From Oenanthe sinensis (taxonomy: Eukaryota; Streptophyta; Magnoliopsida; Apiales; Apiaceae): DNA of 64,000 nt. The position numbers and the translations under genes are program-made. Where the stretch lies: the NCBI GenBank assembly GCA_028671895.1, contig CM053794.1, positions 44,656,501 to 44,720,500 of the forward strand, written 5' to 3'. Below, piece after piece: positions 23,392 to 37,500 of this stretch (positions are counted from its first letter, which is position 1; every line of letters starts with the position of its first letter). The notes beneath the pieces were generated by a model that was not told where the DNA came from, ran no database searches, and was given only the letters and a program-made list of their open reading frames with translations.

Positions 23392-25776
23392 CTACCTAAG
23401 TATACCAAACAAACTCCACCTCCTCTTTCTTTTCACCACTTTCCGAAGCTCCTGTTTCATTCCTTGACAGTCCTTCTCAAGCTCCAATACGCGTGCCTTC
23501 ACTTCATCCATACCATCAGATTGCGCACAACCCACTTGGCGGAGATTTTGTGAGTTTTCAAGATTTTCAGAGATAAAGAACAAGCCTGAAATCGATGTAC
23601 GTAGCCGAAGCTGTTCAAAGAAAAGAACCTGCACAATGACGCGCAGAGGCAGTCTCTCATTCTGGGCTGCATGGGTGCTTGCTTCTAATGATAACTTCTG
23701 GCAGTTCATGAGTCTGCATATTTGCTCCCGTTCTATGTCTGTCAGCCAAGGATGTGCCTGCATGTCAAAATGTGTAAGCATGTACCAGTGGCACAAGGAC
23801 CTGCTCGGCATTCTTAATATTCTCTTGTTCAATGATTTGGAATTTTTTTCATCTGAACAAATCTAGATCTAAACATATAAATGATTAGATTTAATATTAT
23901 TTCTAATTGTTCCTTGTTTTATATTCTAGAGCAGCTAAGGACTTTGTTACCTTCAGATATATATCAACCGCACGGTAAATGCCATCAGAAAGTGGTCTGG
24001 CATAATCAGGGACAGCAGAACCAAGTGACTGAAACTTTGATAATTTGAAATTAACATCAGGTGCAACATCAGCAAGATAACCATCCACCAGATTGGCTAC
24101 CACTGTAATTGCTGTCAGTGAATCAGAACTCTCAACTAACTGATTCTCATCAACTGTACTTGGAGAATATGGCGCGGAAGAATTCTGCTCCGTTGACAAA
24201 AAATAGTCGAGAATCCTTTGGAAACAGTCAATATCATACAAAGTCTCTACTGAGTAGCCCAAATTTGGAATTAAAAGATCGTCTAAGGACGCTTGGTCCA
24301 ATTGTGCCCCCACTCTTTTCTCTAGATTTTCTCTGCATGAAGGACTTGCTTGTAAGAGCATAGCAGTACGAAGTAGCCTCACAAGAAACTTAGTCTGCAT
24401 GACTCCTTTCTGACATGGAAGTAACTCCACGATTTCTTCGATGAGAGCCCTCTGATCTGCCTCAGATGGCGTGGAAACAATATTGCCTGGTTTAGCACTA
24501 TTTGCGTCCTTGAAGCTAAATTGCCTATTCATCAGGGGAATATATTTTCTGGCATAAACGACAAGAGATCCAGCAATGTTCTCAGGCTTCATACCAACTG
24601 ATTCCACAGCTTGGATAAACATTTTATAGAAAGCCAAACCTAGATAAGACACATCCTCATACCACCAACGATCCCCCATTGATTGCGCCTTTGTAGAAGA
24701 TATTCCATTCCATAATATTTTGCTTTCTTTCTCTTTTTTATCATTGCTCGGTGACATGTGCCGATTAAATAACTGTGGATCAGCACAAGCTTTCATTGCC
24801 AAGGAATTAACACACCTAGAAACTATGTGAAGTTCTTCTGCAGATGATAAAACTTCTTCACAGGTTTCCAGTGCCTTTATTGTGTCAGCCCAATTTCCAA
24901 ATATTTCATTCAGGAAAGCCTCTGTATGGGAAATAAGATTTCCCTCTACAATATCTTCATTCATCTGAAGGAATTCAGCTGCACACCTTACAGTAACGAT
25001 ATTCGAAGCAGTAAGCTCTATTTTAACCCCGTAGCAAAACTTTGCTATAAGCTCAAATGTTTTAGCTCCGCCAGGTAAGTCACAAAGTTGCAATACGTGA
25101 ACAGAACCATCATCACTAGCCAGTTCCCCGATTTGCTTTGCCAGTAATCCACTTCTTGACAACAAAGGAAACTGCAGTACATGGTAACAGAGGAATGGTT
25201 AAACGTCAGATTTCAGATCGATTAGCTTAATTTACAGCGTAAGACTAGAAGGATTAAATCATGGAGAATACTCTGTGCAAATTTATCATGTTGGATCACC
25301 TTATGTAGATGAAAGGACATTTCTCCAATCTCAATGGTAATGTCACTTGGAAGCCCAGTCGTGCATTGCCTGTGATTAATACTCCATATAATTAGAAAAG
25401 CATCAGACAACATTAACAATATATATGAACCTAAAAGGCAAACACATCAAAATTAGATCTGTTTAGTGTATAGTTCATAAATAAATTAAACGTACTCTGA
25501 ATGCCCGTGTGGCGTTACACAACTATGAAATATTGACACACAACACTTTAAACCACTTTCCCTGACAATATATGTATAAAAAAATATGTTGCAAATGTAA
25601 TGAATAGTGGATATATATTAAAATTGAGGGACCAGTACTGATCAGAGGATATATATTAATCAGAATTTAAAACGGAAATGCTTAATGAATCAGAGGATTA
25701 TAGGAATAGTAGGGTACCAAGTTTGGCCTTCACGATGGAATGCTTCAGGTTTTGTACCAAGCTTCATGGAAGCCAT
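23392..25776 (-). CDS. NPH3/BTB-domain protein (NRL family), 571 aa, four exons
   Basis: Exons by GT-AG and phase: 25776-25718, 25369-25300, 25171-23951, 23757-23392 (1,716 nt). The first exon codes for MASMKLGTKPEAFHREGQ and ends inside the Trp codon. The BTB/POZ domain covers ~28-125 (GLPSDITIEIGEMSFHLHK, LLSRSGLL). The NPH3 domain runs from WWYEDVS (~212) to ~500, with LPCQKGVMQTKFLVRLLRTA and the conserved tail AHPWLTDIEREQICRLM. A C-terminal coiled coil (VKARVLELEKDCQGMKQEL) and a basic end follow. Length matches the 570-620 aa norm. Family members are plasma-membrane-associated, with the BTB domain recruiting CUL3 ubiquitin ligase, and act in phototropin or auxin-transport signalling; the exact paralogue is not assigned. 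No lesion seen. Confidence 0.92.
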
Positions 25777-27001
25777 TAATGTATGATATTCTTCTCAATT
25801 TTGTTGTGAGAAAACAAGCATGTTAGGGCCAAGAAGAAAATGCGGGTTATATGGTAACTAATACTAAATATATTAATATTCCAGTACGTAGCGAGATCAG
25901 GAGTGTGTCGTCCGAGTCTAGTGGAGCAAAGAAGAAGACCAGGAACGCATTCGGTTATACAAATTTTTATATATACATTATACATTATACATGCAAGTGT
26001 CTGCAGGCCGAGGTTTGCTTTTAATAAAAATAATAAATCTAAACACTGCAAACTTATTATCAAGAATTTAAAAATACGAATAATAATAACGAATTCAATC
26101 ACCTATGATAAATGCTCAAAAATAGAAATAATAATCATTATAGAAAAGTCGGTCATACTATTTTTAAACTCTTAGTATTGAATTTGTAGTGTTTTAGCAT
26201 GCCTGCAAGATTTATTCTTAAAGAAAAAACATTCCCGTGAACATGTCATCATCTATAATATGCTCTTTTTCAAATTCATGTAGTATCATATAGTTTCAAA
26301 AGAAAAAAAATCATATATCATAAATATATAAATTGTGGATGAATTTAAAAATGATCAGTTTATATATAGATGTCAGCAAATAAGTTATATCAACAGAAAC
26401 AAAAATAAAAAAGGACAAATTAATTATAATACTCAAGAACACAAGATCAAAGATTAGAACACGAAAGTTAAATTATAATATCTGATAATATATATAATTG
26501 GGAAATGTATGATTAATTATGTTCCTGGCTTCAAACTAAACAGAACACCAAATTAATTAAGTAGGATTTGATCAGGATTCAGAGTAAGCACACCCTAAAT
26601 TTTTAGAAGGAAATAAAATTGGAAAATATATTACTACCTGCTGCTCGGCACAACGGCAAAATATATTACTCCGTAATTTTTTTGGCACTGTTCCTTTTGT
26701 TATCATTATCTTGACTTTAAAAGTTTCTGGCCATCAATCATCTCAACTTCAAAAAAAAAATAACGCTCATTTTTATGGCAATAATTTCGTTGATGATGGC
26801 TTTTCTGATTCTATTCGTATTGTACTTACGAAAATCATATATATCATTCTAACAAATCGTTGTTTCATCTTTAATCGTCTTGTGGTCAGGAATGAGGCCA
26901 GGCACTACATAACATTTGTTACTTCGACAAATTGTAATAAGCTAATTTTTCACTTTGCATTTTTTACCAACATGTCGGTAAATTCATTCTACTATTGCAA
27001 T

Positions 27002-27060
<59 letters not shown>

Positions 27061-27889
27061 TCTAGATTAGCAATCAGTATATACAGCTTAGTAGCAAGAA
27101 AAACCGCTGGTCGATGAGTATCTCATGTTACATGTGTTTGTAGAATTTTAGTCCAAATTAACATTAACATACTAGTTGTATAGTCGGTGGCAGCACATTG
27201 TGCTCTACTACTACTTTTGGTTAATCATCATTGTGATTGTCACTCACCCATCATGCTAGATGACTTTCTTTCACCCAAAACGAATAATACAAAGCATACC
27301 ATCACTATGACTTTCAAAAGCTTTTTCTGACCGCTAACTTGTTTATTATAACTATTTTAATTCCCTATTTCGGATGCACTAGTAGATTCTGCATGAGAGC
27401 TAAGTTTGTATGATTTTCCTCGATTTCTTCAGCACCACAAGAAATCTAGGGACTGTTTATGTTGTTTTTTGACTTGTAGAGCTCAAGTAGAGCTAGCTGT
27501 AGAGATTAATTTGTAAGTTTGTAAATTCATTAATTCAACAATTATTTAAAAAAATAAAACGGAATAAAAAAAATACACGAAGACACGAATTGTAAGCAGG
27601 ATGCAACTACACGTGCTTGCCATGTGCTTTGATTTTTTATTTTTAAAATTAATCTCGTAAGTGAGACTGTCATTTTGATCTTTTAAAATTAGAATATTCA
27701 CAACCAGTAAGTACCGAATTTTATGATAATTAAGTTCTTACATGTTAGGTACTGGAATCTCAGCAAATAAAGTTACTTCATGCATGTTATTCTTCTGTAT
27801 ATCTCTGTCAATCTTCTTTTTCTATTGTTGTGATAAGCATATATTTTATTCTATATATATATATTACAGTATTATTATTACACTTTATA
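25777..27889. other. Intergenic region upstream of the NPH3/BTB gene
   Basis: Holds the presumed promoter and 5' leader of the NPH3/BTB gene near 25777-26200, then AT-rich DNA with a (TA)n microsatellite at 27004-27058. No other gene recognised. Confidence 0.5.
27004..27058. repeat. (TA)n microsatellite
   Basis: About 55 bp of uninterrupted AT dinucleotide. Confidence 0.97.
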
Positions 27890-28135
27890 CTTCCTATCTC
27901 CCAAATTAATTTGACTTTTTTTAGTTAAATTTATCAAAGTTTGACCGAAAATTATATATATTATTTAATTTAAAAAAATTATATAAAATGTATCATCAAA
28001 AATTATATTTAATTTATTTTAAAATATATTTTTAGTTTTTCAAAATTATATAACAATAATTTTTAATTCTCGATCAAAATTAAGTCAAATTGACCACAGA
28101 AATTCAAATAAGAAGTTAATTTGGGAGCGAGGCTC
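27890..28135. mobile_element. Diverged Stowaway-like MITE
   Basis: Ends resemble the CTCCCTCCGTCCC family in decayed form: CTTCCTATCTCCCAAATTAA and, at the right, TTAATTTGGGAGCGAGGCTC. Interior shares GTTTGACCGAAAATTA with the element at 60301. TA flanks both ends. Confidence 0.5.
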
Positions 28136-28144
28136 TAATTAGTA

Positions 28145-28427
28145 CTCCCTCCGTCCCAACCAATTCTTTACACTTTCCTTTTTGGGACGTCCCACCCAAT
28201 TCTTTACATTACTAAAAATAGTAACTTTCAACAATAAAATACATTATTACATCCACTACTTCACTCCACTTTTTCAACACTTTACACTATTACACCCACT
28301 ACTTCATTTATTTTAACAATAAAATCACTATTACACCCACTACTTCATTTATTTTAACAATATTACACCCACTATCTTGGTCTCCGTGCCCGGACCAAAT
28401 GTAAACATTTGGCCGGGACGGAGGGAG
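28145..28427. mobile_element. Stowaway-like MITE, TA target duplication
   Basis: Terminal inverted repeat CTCCCTCCGTCCC / GGGACGGAGGGAG, 283 bp, flanked by TA on both sides (28143-28144, 28428-28429). No coding capacity; family mobilised by Tc1/mariner transposases. Confidence 0.88.
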
Positions 28428-28429
28428 TA

Positions 28430-29296
28430 ATATATATCATGTAACTACATCACTACGTTTGGCTGTTTTTACTTAAAAATATTAAATAAAATAATGATCA
28501 GCTGGCAGAACATATCCATATTTCATTGTATATATGCTGGAGGAGATTTAGTATAGTGATATCTTAATTATTTGTATATATAATTAAATTATACATTGCC
28601 TCCGTCATCTTAACCATGATTGCAGTACTGATTAACGCGACGTTGAAATACTATTTATTTACGTATTTGCTATTGACATAGTGCACTTGCTCCCTTTTTA
28701 ATTCTTTATTTGATTTTTTACGCGTATTTTAACGTGAACAAAAAATATAATTAAGATAAATTATTTTTTTTAATTTTATTTTTTAAATAAAAATTTAAAC
28801 ATTAAATTTTTATTTCAAAAATAATTTGGCAAACTATGTTTTATATCCAAGTTAAAATACGCGTAAGAAGTCAAAGGACAATTAAAAGGGAACTCGTGTG
28901 CTTTTCCTCCTCCCCGTGTGTTGGAGCTTATATTGTATGATGCTTCCATTTGATTAATGAAATCTTTATTCTGAAAAAAAAAGGCCCAAGGGAGTAATTA
29001 CTTTCTAATACCAGAGATGTATGCATTAATTATGACCAATTCATTGTAGGTGAGTATCTTACATTGCTTCTGTATTCCGATCTTAGACCGTCTTGACGTA
29101 GAGAAGTGATGAATCATCAGTTAAAAAATGAAAAAGCACACAAATCGTAATTAACATGCATATATGGGAGTAGTAGAGGGTATATTTTTAACGATATCAT
29201 TCAACTTGACCTTTAATTTGATCTCAAAAAAATCAAATTCTAAACTCACCATCTTGCATGTTTATCATTTTCCTAGCTAGTTTTTGACTGGATCAA
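28430..29296. other. Intergenic region
   Basis: No gene or repeat recognised apart from low complexity; the last part is the 3' flank of the GATL-like pseudogene. Confidence 0.5.
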
Positions 29297-29900
29297 TTAA
29301 GAATCAAAAGAAAATGGAGTTTTTAAAAGATCATAAGGAGCCCAAAGAGCATCAAGTGGACAAGGCCTATTAGCATCCAATCTTACCCATGGCTTCCCTT
29401 TCCCGCTCCAATGCAACAAACTAATAACACGCCCCGGATGCAAATTCCGACAAAGGCCACGAAAATTATCACCGCCTAATCGATGTTGATTCCATTTATG
29501 ATCCACCGAAGCTATATTCCCCGCAAACACAAGCAAGAAAGGCGGCAGAGAACCTAACTCATATATCCTCATTCTCTTCTGTTCCTCCATCCATTCCTCG
29601 ATTTTTTTCGTGTAATCACCGAGTCTCCAACGATCAAGATCAATCACCATTACTCCGGTGTTGAAGTAACGTGCTTTCCGGTTAGCGAAAGTTAAGGATA
29701 GTGATGGATTCGACCAGAATGTTTGTGTAAAATATGATGTGAAGTTAGCGTTACAATATTCCGGGCCTGCCAGCACACAATCTTCGACTAGTGGAGTTTC
29801 GGACAATTTTGCTATGTCATCTGCTTCGGTACTAGTATATGTTAAGGTTGTCGAGGAAAGTAAAATGAAGAAAAAAATGGTGGAGTTTTTGGTGTGGCAT
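29297..29900 (-). pseudogene. GATL1/PARVUS-like GT8 glycosyltransferase pseudogene, internally deleted
   Basis: Residues from DDIAKL to the C-terminal APYDLLKTPFSFDS follow the second half of GATL proteins closely (GPEYCNANFTSYFTQTFW, YFNTGVMVIDLDRWR, YELGSLPPFLLVFAGNI, LLHWSGKGKPW). GATLs are Golgi/ER type-II GT8 enzymes of about 350 aa in pectin or xylan synthesis. Here a short signal-peptide-like start (ATG at 29900, then hydrophobic ILLSS) joins almost directly to DDIAKL, so about 150 residues are missing, including the nucleotide-sugar-binding DxD segment. The ATG is also out of frame by one base with the rest, consistent with an extra A in the A-run at about 29885. Conserved Gly in NQHGLGG reads Arg. 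It cannot encode an active enzyme. The open frame 29806-29297 alone could still be annotated as a gene by software. Confidence 0.8.
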
Positions 29901-31571
29901 TGCGCAAGTTTTTTAGGGGAAATGGTGAGAAATTATGACTAGTATTTTGGCAAGGCTTTGGAAGAGAGACATGTATATTACTAATTATTGATATTTTAGA
30001 TTTCTGAATTTGAAACATATTTCTTCCTCGTTCACCCATTGCTCCTATTTATTCGATCAACAGATTATCCAACTTGATGATGAACATCAATCACTCAGAT
30101 TCATCCCTTCAGCCCTCTTTTCGTGTTATGGTATGGAACCCAGGTCGCATGTCCCATGCACCTGATTTTTATTACTATTGTAATCTACCGACGCGTGAAA
30201 AATAATTTAAAATGTCGTCTTAACACATTAACACGTGTGTTATCCAAATTTAATAACCAAATCTAATCCACACAATAACCGTTTACCGTTTATCGTTTAG
30301 TGATTAATTAGAAAATCAGGCTTAGTTTGACCATTATAATAATTAATAATATTTAATTTATTAATCTTATTAGTTATTTAGTAATACCTACATTTTTACT
30401 ATATTATAAATTTTATAATAATATATATTTAACCCAAATATTGTTATGTATATAAGAACTTATCAAAAAATACAAAAGTTCAAGAAAAATATATAATCCA
30501 GGATTTTAATAGTTAAATGTTCTATTCCAAAATTGAGATGTGCGCAAATACTAATCCAATGATCCTGCACTAATCAAAAAGTTTAAAAATAATGAAAAGT
30601 TTGGAAAAGTCTCAAGACTAATCAAAATCCAAATGTGTGTAATAGTAGACTTATATAGCTAGCTCATGTAACTCGCCAGAACTTTCTATAATCAAAATGA
30701 GTTTTTAAACTAATTAAAAACTTAACTCACTACCAAAATGTGTCTATAGTTTGGCATTTGACGACGTTTAGCTAAAGAAAAGAATAATTCAGTTGCGATG
30801 TTTTTACAAAGATTCTATGTTAAAATGTCAATGCAGCCAACTAAATTTAAAACAAACACCCTCATAGTCGAGCACTTTCGGCATATTACAGATCGCTTCA
30901 CGATTTATTTAAAATTATTTTTTCCCTTTAAAGATTTAGAGATTTTTCAAAATTTATAAATTCATTTATATTAGAATCTCAATCTCCCAAGTTTCTTAAG
31001 GGTGAAGAATATATAAAAAGAGTAAATAAAATATAGTATAACAAGTTTCAATCAGTTACTACTTACTCCTGAATATACAAATTATAGAAACAAATTAATT
31101 TTTTCATTGGCACTGGCGGGAGACAGCAGCTTGTTCTAGATTTATACCATACTATAAAGTAGAAACTACGACAATATGTATTGACTGTCAAGTACGATGC
31201 ATCTACTTTCAGGCCTTCGGCCTGAATGTCGTCATTCCTTCATAAACCTGATATCCATCTTTTTTTCCCTTGTACATACATTTGCAATTACAATTCTACA
31301 TCTAGACTTCCCACATCTTGAAAGTCTAATAATCTTATGGGCTCCCACCTAGTATTATGCTATTTATCTAAAAATTAACCAGGGGCGGGGAAAGGAAACA
31401 CTGCTCTATTGCACACTTAATTTTTTTGCACCTATCCCTACTTAAAAAAAGGATAAATTACTAGTGGGAGGAAAATTTAAAGCAAAAAAATAAAAATAAA
31501 ATGAATCTAACTGCCTATAATTTACAGTTATGAGCTCTTGTGGAATTCTTGCCCGGACCAGTAATGCTGCT
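29901..31571. other. Intergenic region and 3' flank of the M8 peptidase gene
   Basis: AT-rich; no gene recognised. About 31080-31571 is probably the 3' UTR of the peptidase gene. Confidence 0.5.
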
Positions 31572-34500
31572 TCAGATATCACTATAACCATGATCCAAGC
31601 TACCATAACCGGTACACAAACCCTCTTCATTCTCGTTGCTGAAAAGGGTCTGGTCCAAGCAATCGAGTGATGCTCCACATGCTTTGTTATATGATTGGCA
31701 AGCCGAGCGACATACTCTTAGCCTGTTATCACCGTCCTTGTCACACTTTTGGATAGAAATCTGATTCAATACATCAACATTAACTCATTTTTGAAGAAAA
31801 GATAAAATAAGCAAAATATGAACTTCTTGATAGGATAAAGGAGATCAGTAGGTGAACCATAAGCATTCTATATATGCTTGTATCAATAAATTGATTTAGA
31901 GGGGATTAACAACATATTATTCTGTATTGCCAATTGAGGGGAAAATGGAGTTAAAATTATGTTAAACATTTCAACCAGACTAATAAATCAAAGTGTTCAA
32001 AGATTAGAAGTTACCCAGCATGCAAGCCGCCTAGCAGCTCCATCACAGTCACCACCTCTGAAGAAATTAAAAAATTTCCGAGGACCACCAGGAAATAAAC
32101 GGTGGTAGTTAGGCTTAACAACTACTTCCTCTAATTGCTGCAATATACTCATCTCACTAGGAGCACAGTGTTGCACAGACACATCTTTTCCTAGCAGATC
32201 TTTGCAAATCAAGAGATTTGAGGAGATCGTGGAGCTGTTTTGACATGTGTAGCCAGCATAGTCAGAACACCGGAACTCACAAACCCCATTATCACATACA
32301 CCTCCATGAAGGCTGCATTGTTCATCACAAACAGCTGCACATGCCACATGCCACTCAAAGTGTTGGAAGTGGAACATATTAGAATCTATCAATGTAAACT
32401 GTGCATGTTTATAAGGAACTCCTGGTACTCTTAACAGCATAAGAAAACCTTTGCACGTCTAGTCATATGTATGTGAACCACTTCTTAAGTAAGAAGTGTA
32501 ACAATCCAGCCAACACACTTTCACTATGTAGTAAAGGTAAATACATCAAACTCCTATGTCTTAACAGGTTAACATAGCCCAACACTACGGTTACTTGACA
32601 ACTACTTATTCTGTATTTTGGCATTTAATTGTTCCTATCTGTTATCTTTCATTTGCTTGTATGGATGCATGGTTTTCTGATTTTGCACTACAAACATTAT
32701 ATAATCGGCCAATATTATCAGTGTAATAATTTCCTGGCACAGTTTTGTGCAGACCATGTAACTCTTTTAAATCTAAATTAATTAATGATAGTAATAAACA
32801 AACTTAACATTCGCGAAAAAGTTATGAGATTACCATTACATTGTTAGTTTAGTGAAATCATCAATATAAACTTCTATTCAGACAGTGAAATACAGGGATG
32901 GGCGAAAATCAAATTCCGCATTCAACTTCGTATTTCTTTTATATATTTTGTACAGTTAGAGACTAACGATGCAACATGGACTGAATTTTAAATCAGATAA
33001 AAGATTACCTGTGGAGCAATCAACACCAGTGCGTCCTTTTTCACAGTCACAAACACCATCTCGAAGACATTTCCCGTGTCCATTACAGTTACTAGGACAA
33101 GAACCTGCAAGTCATTATAACAATTTTTAAGAACTTCCCTAACAAGACATGCACAAGAGGCTTTGAGAGGTGAAAAGAAGAGCATACGTCTGCTACAATC
33201 ATGACCACTGAACCCAAGAAAGCAGTGACACCTTCCATCAATACAGTCTCCATTAAAATGACAAGAATTTGGACATCTTCCAGGCACAGGAACTGGGTCT
33301 TTTTTACAGAGTTCATGATAAGCTGGACATATTAGCTCGCCTAAGGGAAACAGTTGGAAGAGATAATCAGATAACGATAATGAAAACACACGGAAACATG
33401 GAAAAAAAACATTAATCGACTCTGAACAACATAAGATAGTAGACAACAATTACCATTAAAGCCAGAAAATTGTACAGGTCCACCGTGTTCAGGACATACT
33501 TTCCAAACGTCGTCAACCGCAACCTAAAGAAAAGTGCACATGTTAAGATACCTCCATAGAAAAACAATGAAGAAATCTCATTCCCTCCTAATTTTTTTAC
33601 ACTGATTCTACGACTGCAAACAGATTAGAAAGTGATATTACCTCTAATGTATTGTTTACACATCTGTGCTTATAACATCCATTTCCTTGGGCAGTGGAGC
33701 CCCTTACAAAGCCACTACGTACTAATGACGATGTCATGCACCTAAAGTTATTAATGGATGAAAGGACTATTAGATTCAAATTCAGAAAAAGAAATCACTG
33801 CGAGCCCGTAAAACAAATCTAACCTTGAAATACTCCCTCTTACTTCACCCAACATTCTATCAGGAGGTCGTGCACTTTTAATGTCCGTACACGAACCATC
33901 AGAGTATGCTACGTAATAAGTGCAATAATCAGCCAAAGACGACTGGCCACCTGAAATAACAAAGTACAAGAGTTGACATTTAGTAAAACTTGTTCGCAGT
34001 AAACTTACTTGCACGATTTTCTTTATCTTAAATGTGCGCGTTGCAAAAGAAGTTATATATATGTTTTGTACTCACTTTTCAAGCTCCACAATCTTCAGAC
34101 TCTAACTATACAGATTATGTGTACAAAACCACAAAAAAACCTGGAGTGCCCCAGCGGTGGCCAAGGCACTACCACAGTACTAGAAGAGGTCTAGAGCTCG
34201 ATTTAAATTTAAATCATTAAAAGATTAAGGAACATTTGAGAAATTTATTTCGGGGCACTATGAAACATTTGAAAATGTGTAACCCACAGGAACGATATAA
34301 GTTACAAGCATGGTTGTCACGGCATTCAGTCGAGTCGAGTCGACAGAGGTCCAGCTAGTCGACTAGTCTGGCTAGTCGAGACTAGTCGACAAATTATATA
34401 TGTGTGTGTGTGTATAATTTAATTAGTGAATTTATATATATTATATCTATTAAACTACATAATATATGTTATATAATGCAATAATGTACATGTTTTTCTG

Positions 34501-37500
34501 GAATAAAAAAAAAGACAGAAAAGCCAAAACTAAAAAGCAATTAAACTGGAGATTGCAGAAATATAAACCTGCGGAATGCAGATTTTTAAACCTACATAAT
34601 GCATGATCCATAAAATCAGAAATCATCATATCAGAACGCTAAAAGTCTAAATCTGCAGCAACCTGGGCAGATTATGCAATGATTAAAACAAAGTTAAACC
34701 TGTTGCGTTTTCCTCTCGAGTTGGTTATTGCTGCTAAATCAGGTTGAATCTATTGTTTTTTGGGTTAAAATATTATTTGTATGACCGGGTTTTGACCCGG
34801 TTTGACCGGGTTTTTTGAACCAGTCAATGACCCAAACAACTAGTCATTTTTGAACCAGTCGATGACCCAAACGACTAGTCGACTAGACGACCAGTCAGTC
34901 GACTAGTTACCCGAAATATCCTTTTTTTACAAGATTGACAAAAGCACGCTACATATATATGCAGAAACATAGAACATTAACAAACTCGCATACATACCAA
35001 AACAAGAGTATACCTTTGTTAACTTCTGGAAAATAACGGGCCCACTGAGGAAGGTCACCACTATAATTTAGAATTGGGCAGTAACCCTCAGCCTCCCTGT
35101 TGTATGTACACCCAGATAACTGTGTGGCATTGCAGTGATATGCTCCCTTCCAGAGGTTGCAAGGGGATGTAACGAAGTCGGTACCTTGGTTGTGGCCCCA
35201 ATCAAGTTGATCGGCCATATTATAATTAGCTTGGTACCACCCACTATCTTCCAACAAAGCCAGTGTCATCTTTGAAACAACTGACCTTGTGTCCACTGAA
35301 CCCGTCATAATCTCATTCATTAGAAGCCTTTTCTCCCAGTGAGACCCTGGGGCAGATTTCGAAACTTTATGATTAATAAGACAATCTTCATTCTCAATAT
35401 AAACATCAAATTAGAGGCTCGTCCTCCTTCTAAGCAAGTCAGACAGTCAGCATATCAATTTCTTGGCTAAAAAACAATTATGATGTATTTTTGAATTTAA
35501 GATATAATATATATGAAGACATATGAAGAAATTAGATCAATATAACTAAAGGTATAAGTTTAAGAACAGAGAATACAGAAGGAGAAGTAACCTGAAGTCC
35601 CCCGCCCTCCACCATCTTCTAACTCTAAGCCAGTGAAATTCTCAGAGTAGGCCTGCAGTCAACAATTTGTCAAGGCATTGTTTATATTCATTTCCTGTTA
35701 TCTTCTATTTGAATTTCAAAAATTACAAAGTCCATAGAAACCAAAAACTAACAACCATTACAAGGAAAAACTAATACCCCGTAATGATGGCGTGAATGCA
35801 TGACAACACGGGGAAGCACCACACGTGTTACCATTCGTCCAATCTTTTCATCATTCACTTGTTCAGTAACCTGCAAGTAGAGCCAACAATTTGAAAATCA
35901 GGATTCAGAGCAGCACTACTATCGACTTAAAGATGCATTTGGCTGAAAAACAGCAAGAGTACTTAAAGATGCATTCAGTTCAAGGGAGCATTTACAACAA
36001 AACAAGTAATTAACCAGAATGACCAGACAAAACACTAAAAAAGAAATTACCCTCTATTTATACGACTCCTTCAGAGTTCAGAATTATTGACAACTTGGTT
36101 AGACATTTTCTTCATCATTTGAAGTTATACATAGCCACGTCAAAAACCCTTGAGATAGTGCTTTTGTTATTGGTGAAAACCAATCAAGTTCAGATGCAGC
36201 AAAAAATTTAAAACGATCTCAACAGTCAAAATCCCTTTACTTGGAGCAGAGAGCTGGTTGGTATGTGGAATAAAGAGAAGGACCAACTGTCATAAACTAG
36301 TAACACAATGTTGCTACAGCATAAATACTTTGGTGGAGTTAATATAGACTTGTGTCGTAATATCTAAGGATTTCTTCCTACAACTCAGTCTATGAGGTTA
36401 TTATCTACATGCAGCAATGTATTTTCCCCTGCTTAGATTAAAATCTTATAACATCAAAATCCACGATTTCTGCGAGTGCCCATGTCTTTTACTAACTGAG
36501 TCAAAGTGAGTAATTTACAGAACTAGACATTTCTCGTGAAGGAGCAATTATAATATAATATTAACGAAAATTTTCTTAACACTGGCTTAATATGTGTTAC
36601 CCAAAACAACTCCTGTTTATGATCTAGGTAATTGGTTATAAATGTAAAATCGCCACTATGTTGTACACTTACAGTAATGCTTACGTATCAACAGATATTC
36701 ATAGACCTTACAACTCCAACACATAAAATAGAACCAGCATAAATTCAAAGTTTCAACAGGATAACTTGGTGAGTATTATCAACCTGAATGCGTCGCCTTC
36801 TCCTCTCATCCCTAAAATGTGTAAATGCATGTGGATCGAAACCAAGTACATGCATTACCTGAGAAAGTTCCACGTGTTTTACTATTTTAAATGAATATAA
36901 AGAAGATGGATTTTATTTCTGAGGTAGAACATAACTATAAATCTTACTTCATGTATGAGAGTAGCTGAAAGTAAGGTTTCTGATTCAGCAGTCAAGTGCC
37001 GGGGAGCAACATTCACGTGTCCTGCACAATAATGAATCATCACTGAATTTGGCTAATTTTCTTACATGCAGAAGAAAATAAAGGTGCTTCACAAGAATCA
37101 GTCTCCATGAAGAAGGTACCTGCAATTGCACGGCCCCACTGATCACGCTCACAAGCCACTGCCCATGCTAGGGTGTTGCCTGTCGTGGGTCTAGTAGTCA
37201 CTAAAAGAACTAAGTCTGCATCAGCAACACCGTCTGGAAGATACAGAAAAACACTGAGTTAGTACATTCTAGGTGTGATATCAAAACTTAAGGAACCTCC
37301 ATCCACCAATCAATAAACATAAGAAGATAATGCTTGCTACAAAAATTATATGTAATTCCAGTACCTTCTACGTACTGCCGTGGCAGCTGTACACCACCAT
37401 CTTGCCCACATGCAGAATATCCACTTAATTGCAAGTTCCCTCTTACACGTTCAACTGACAAGGCCCTTTTGAACCAGTCAGCGGTTTGCCCTAGAGCCTG

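Noticed and set aside
26711..27070. 119-aa ORF ending in a run of Tyr-Ile
   Set aside because: Its tail is the (TA)n microsatellite and the rest has no domain similarity; chance ORF.
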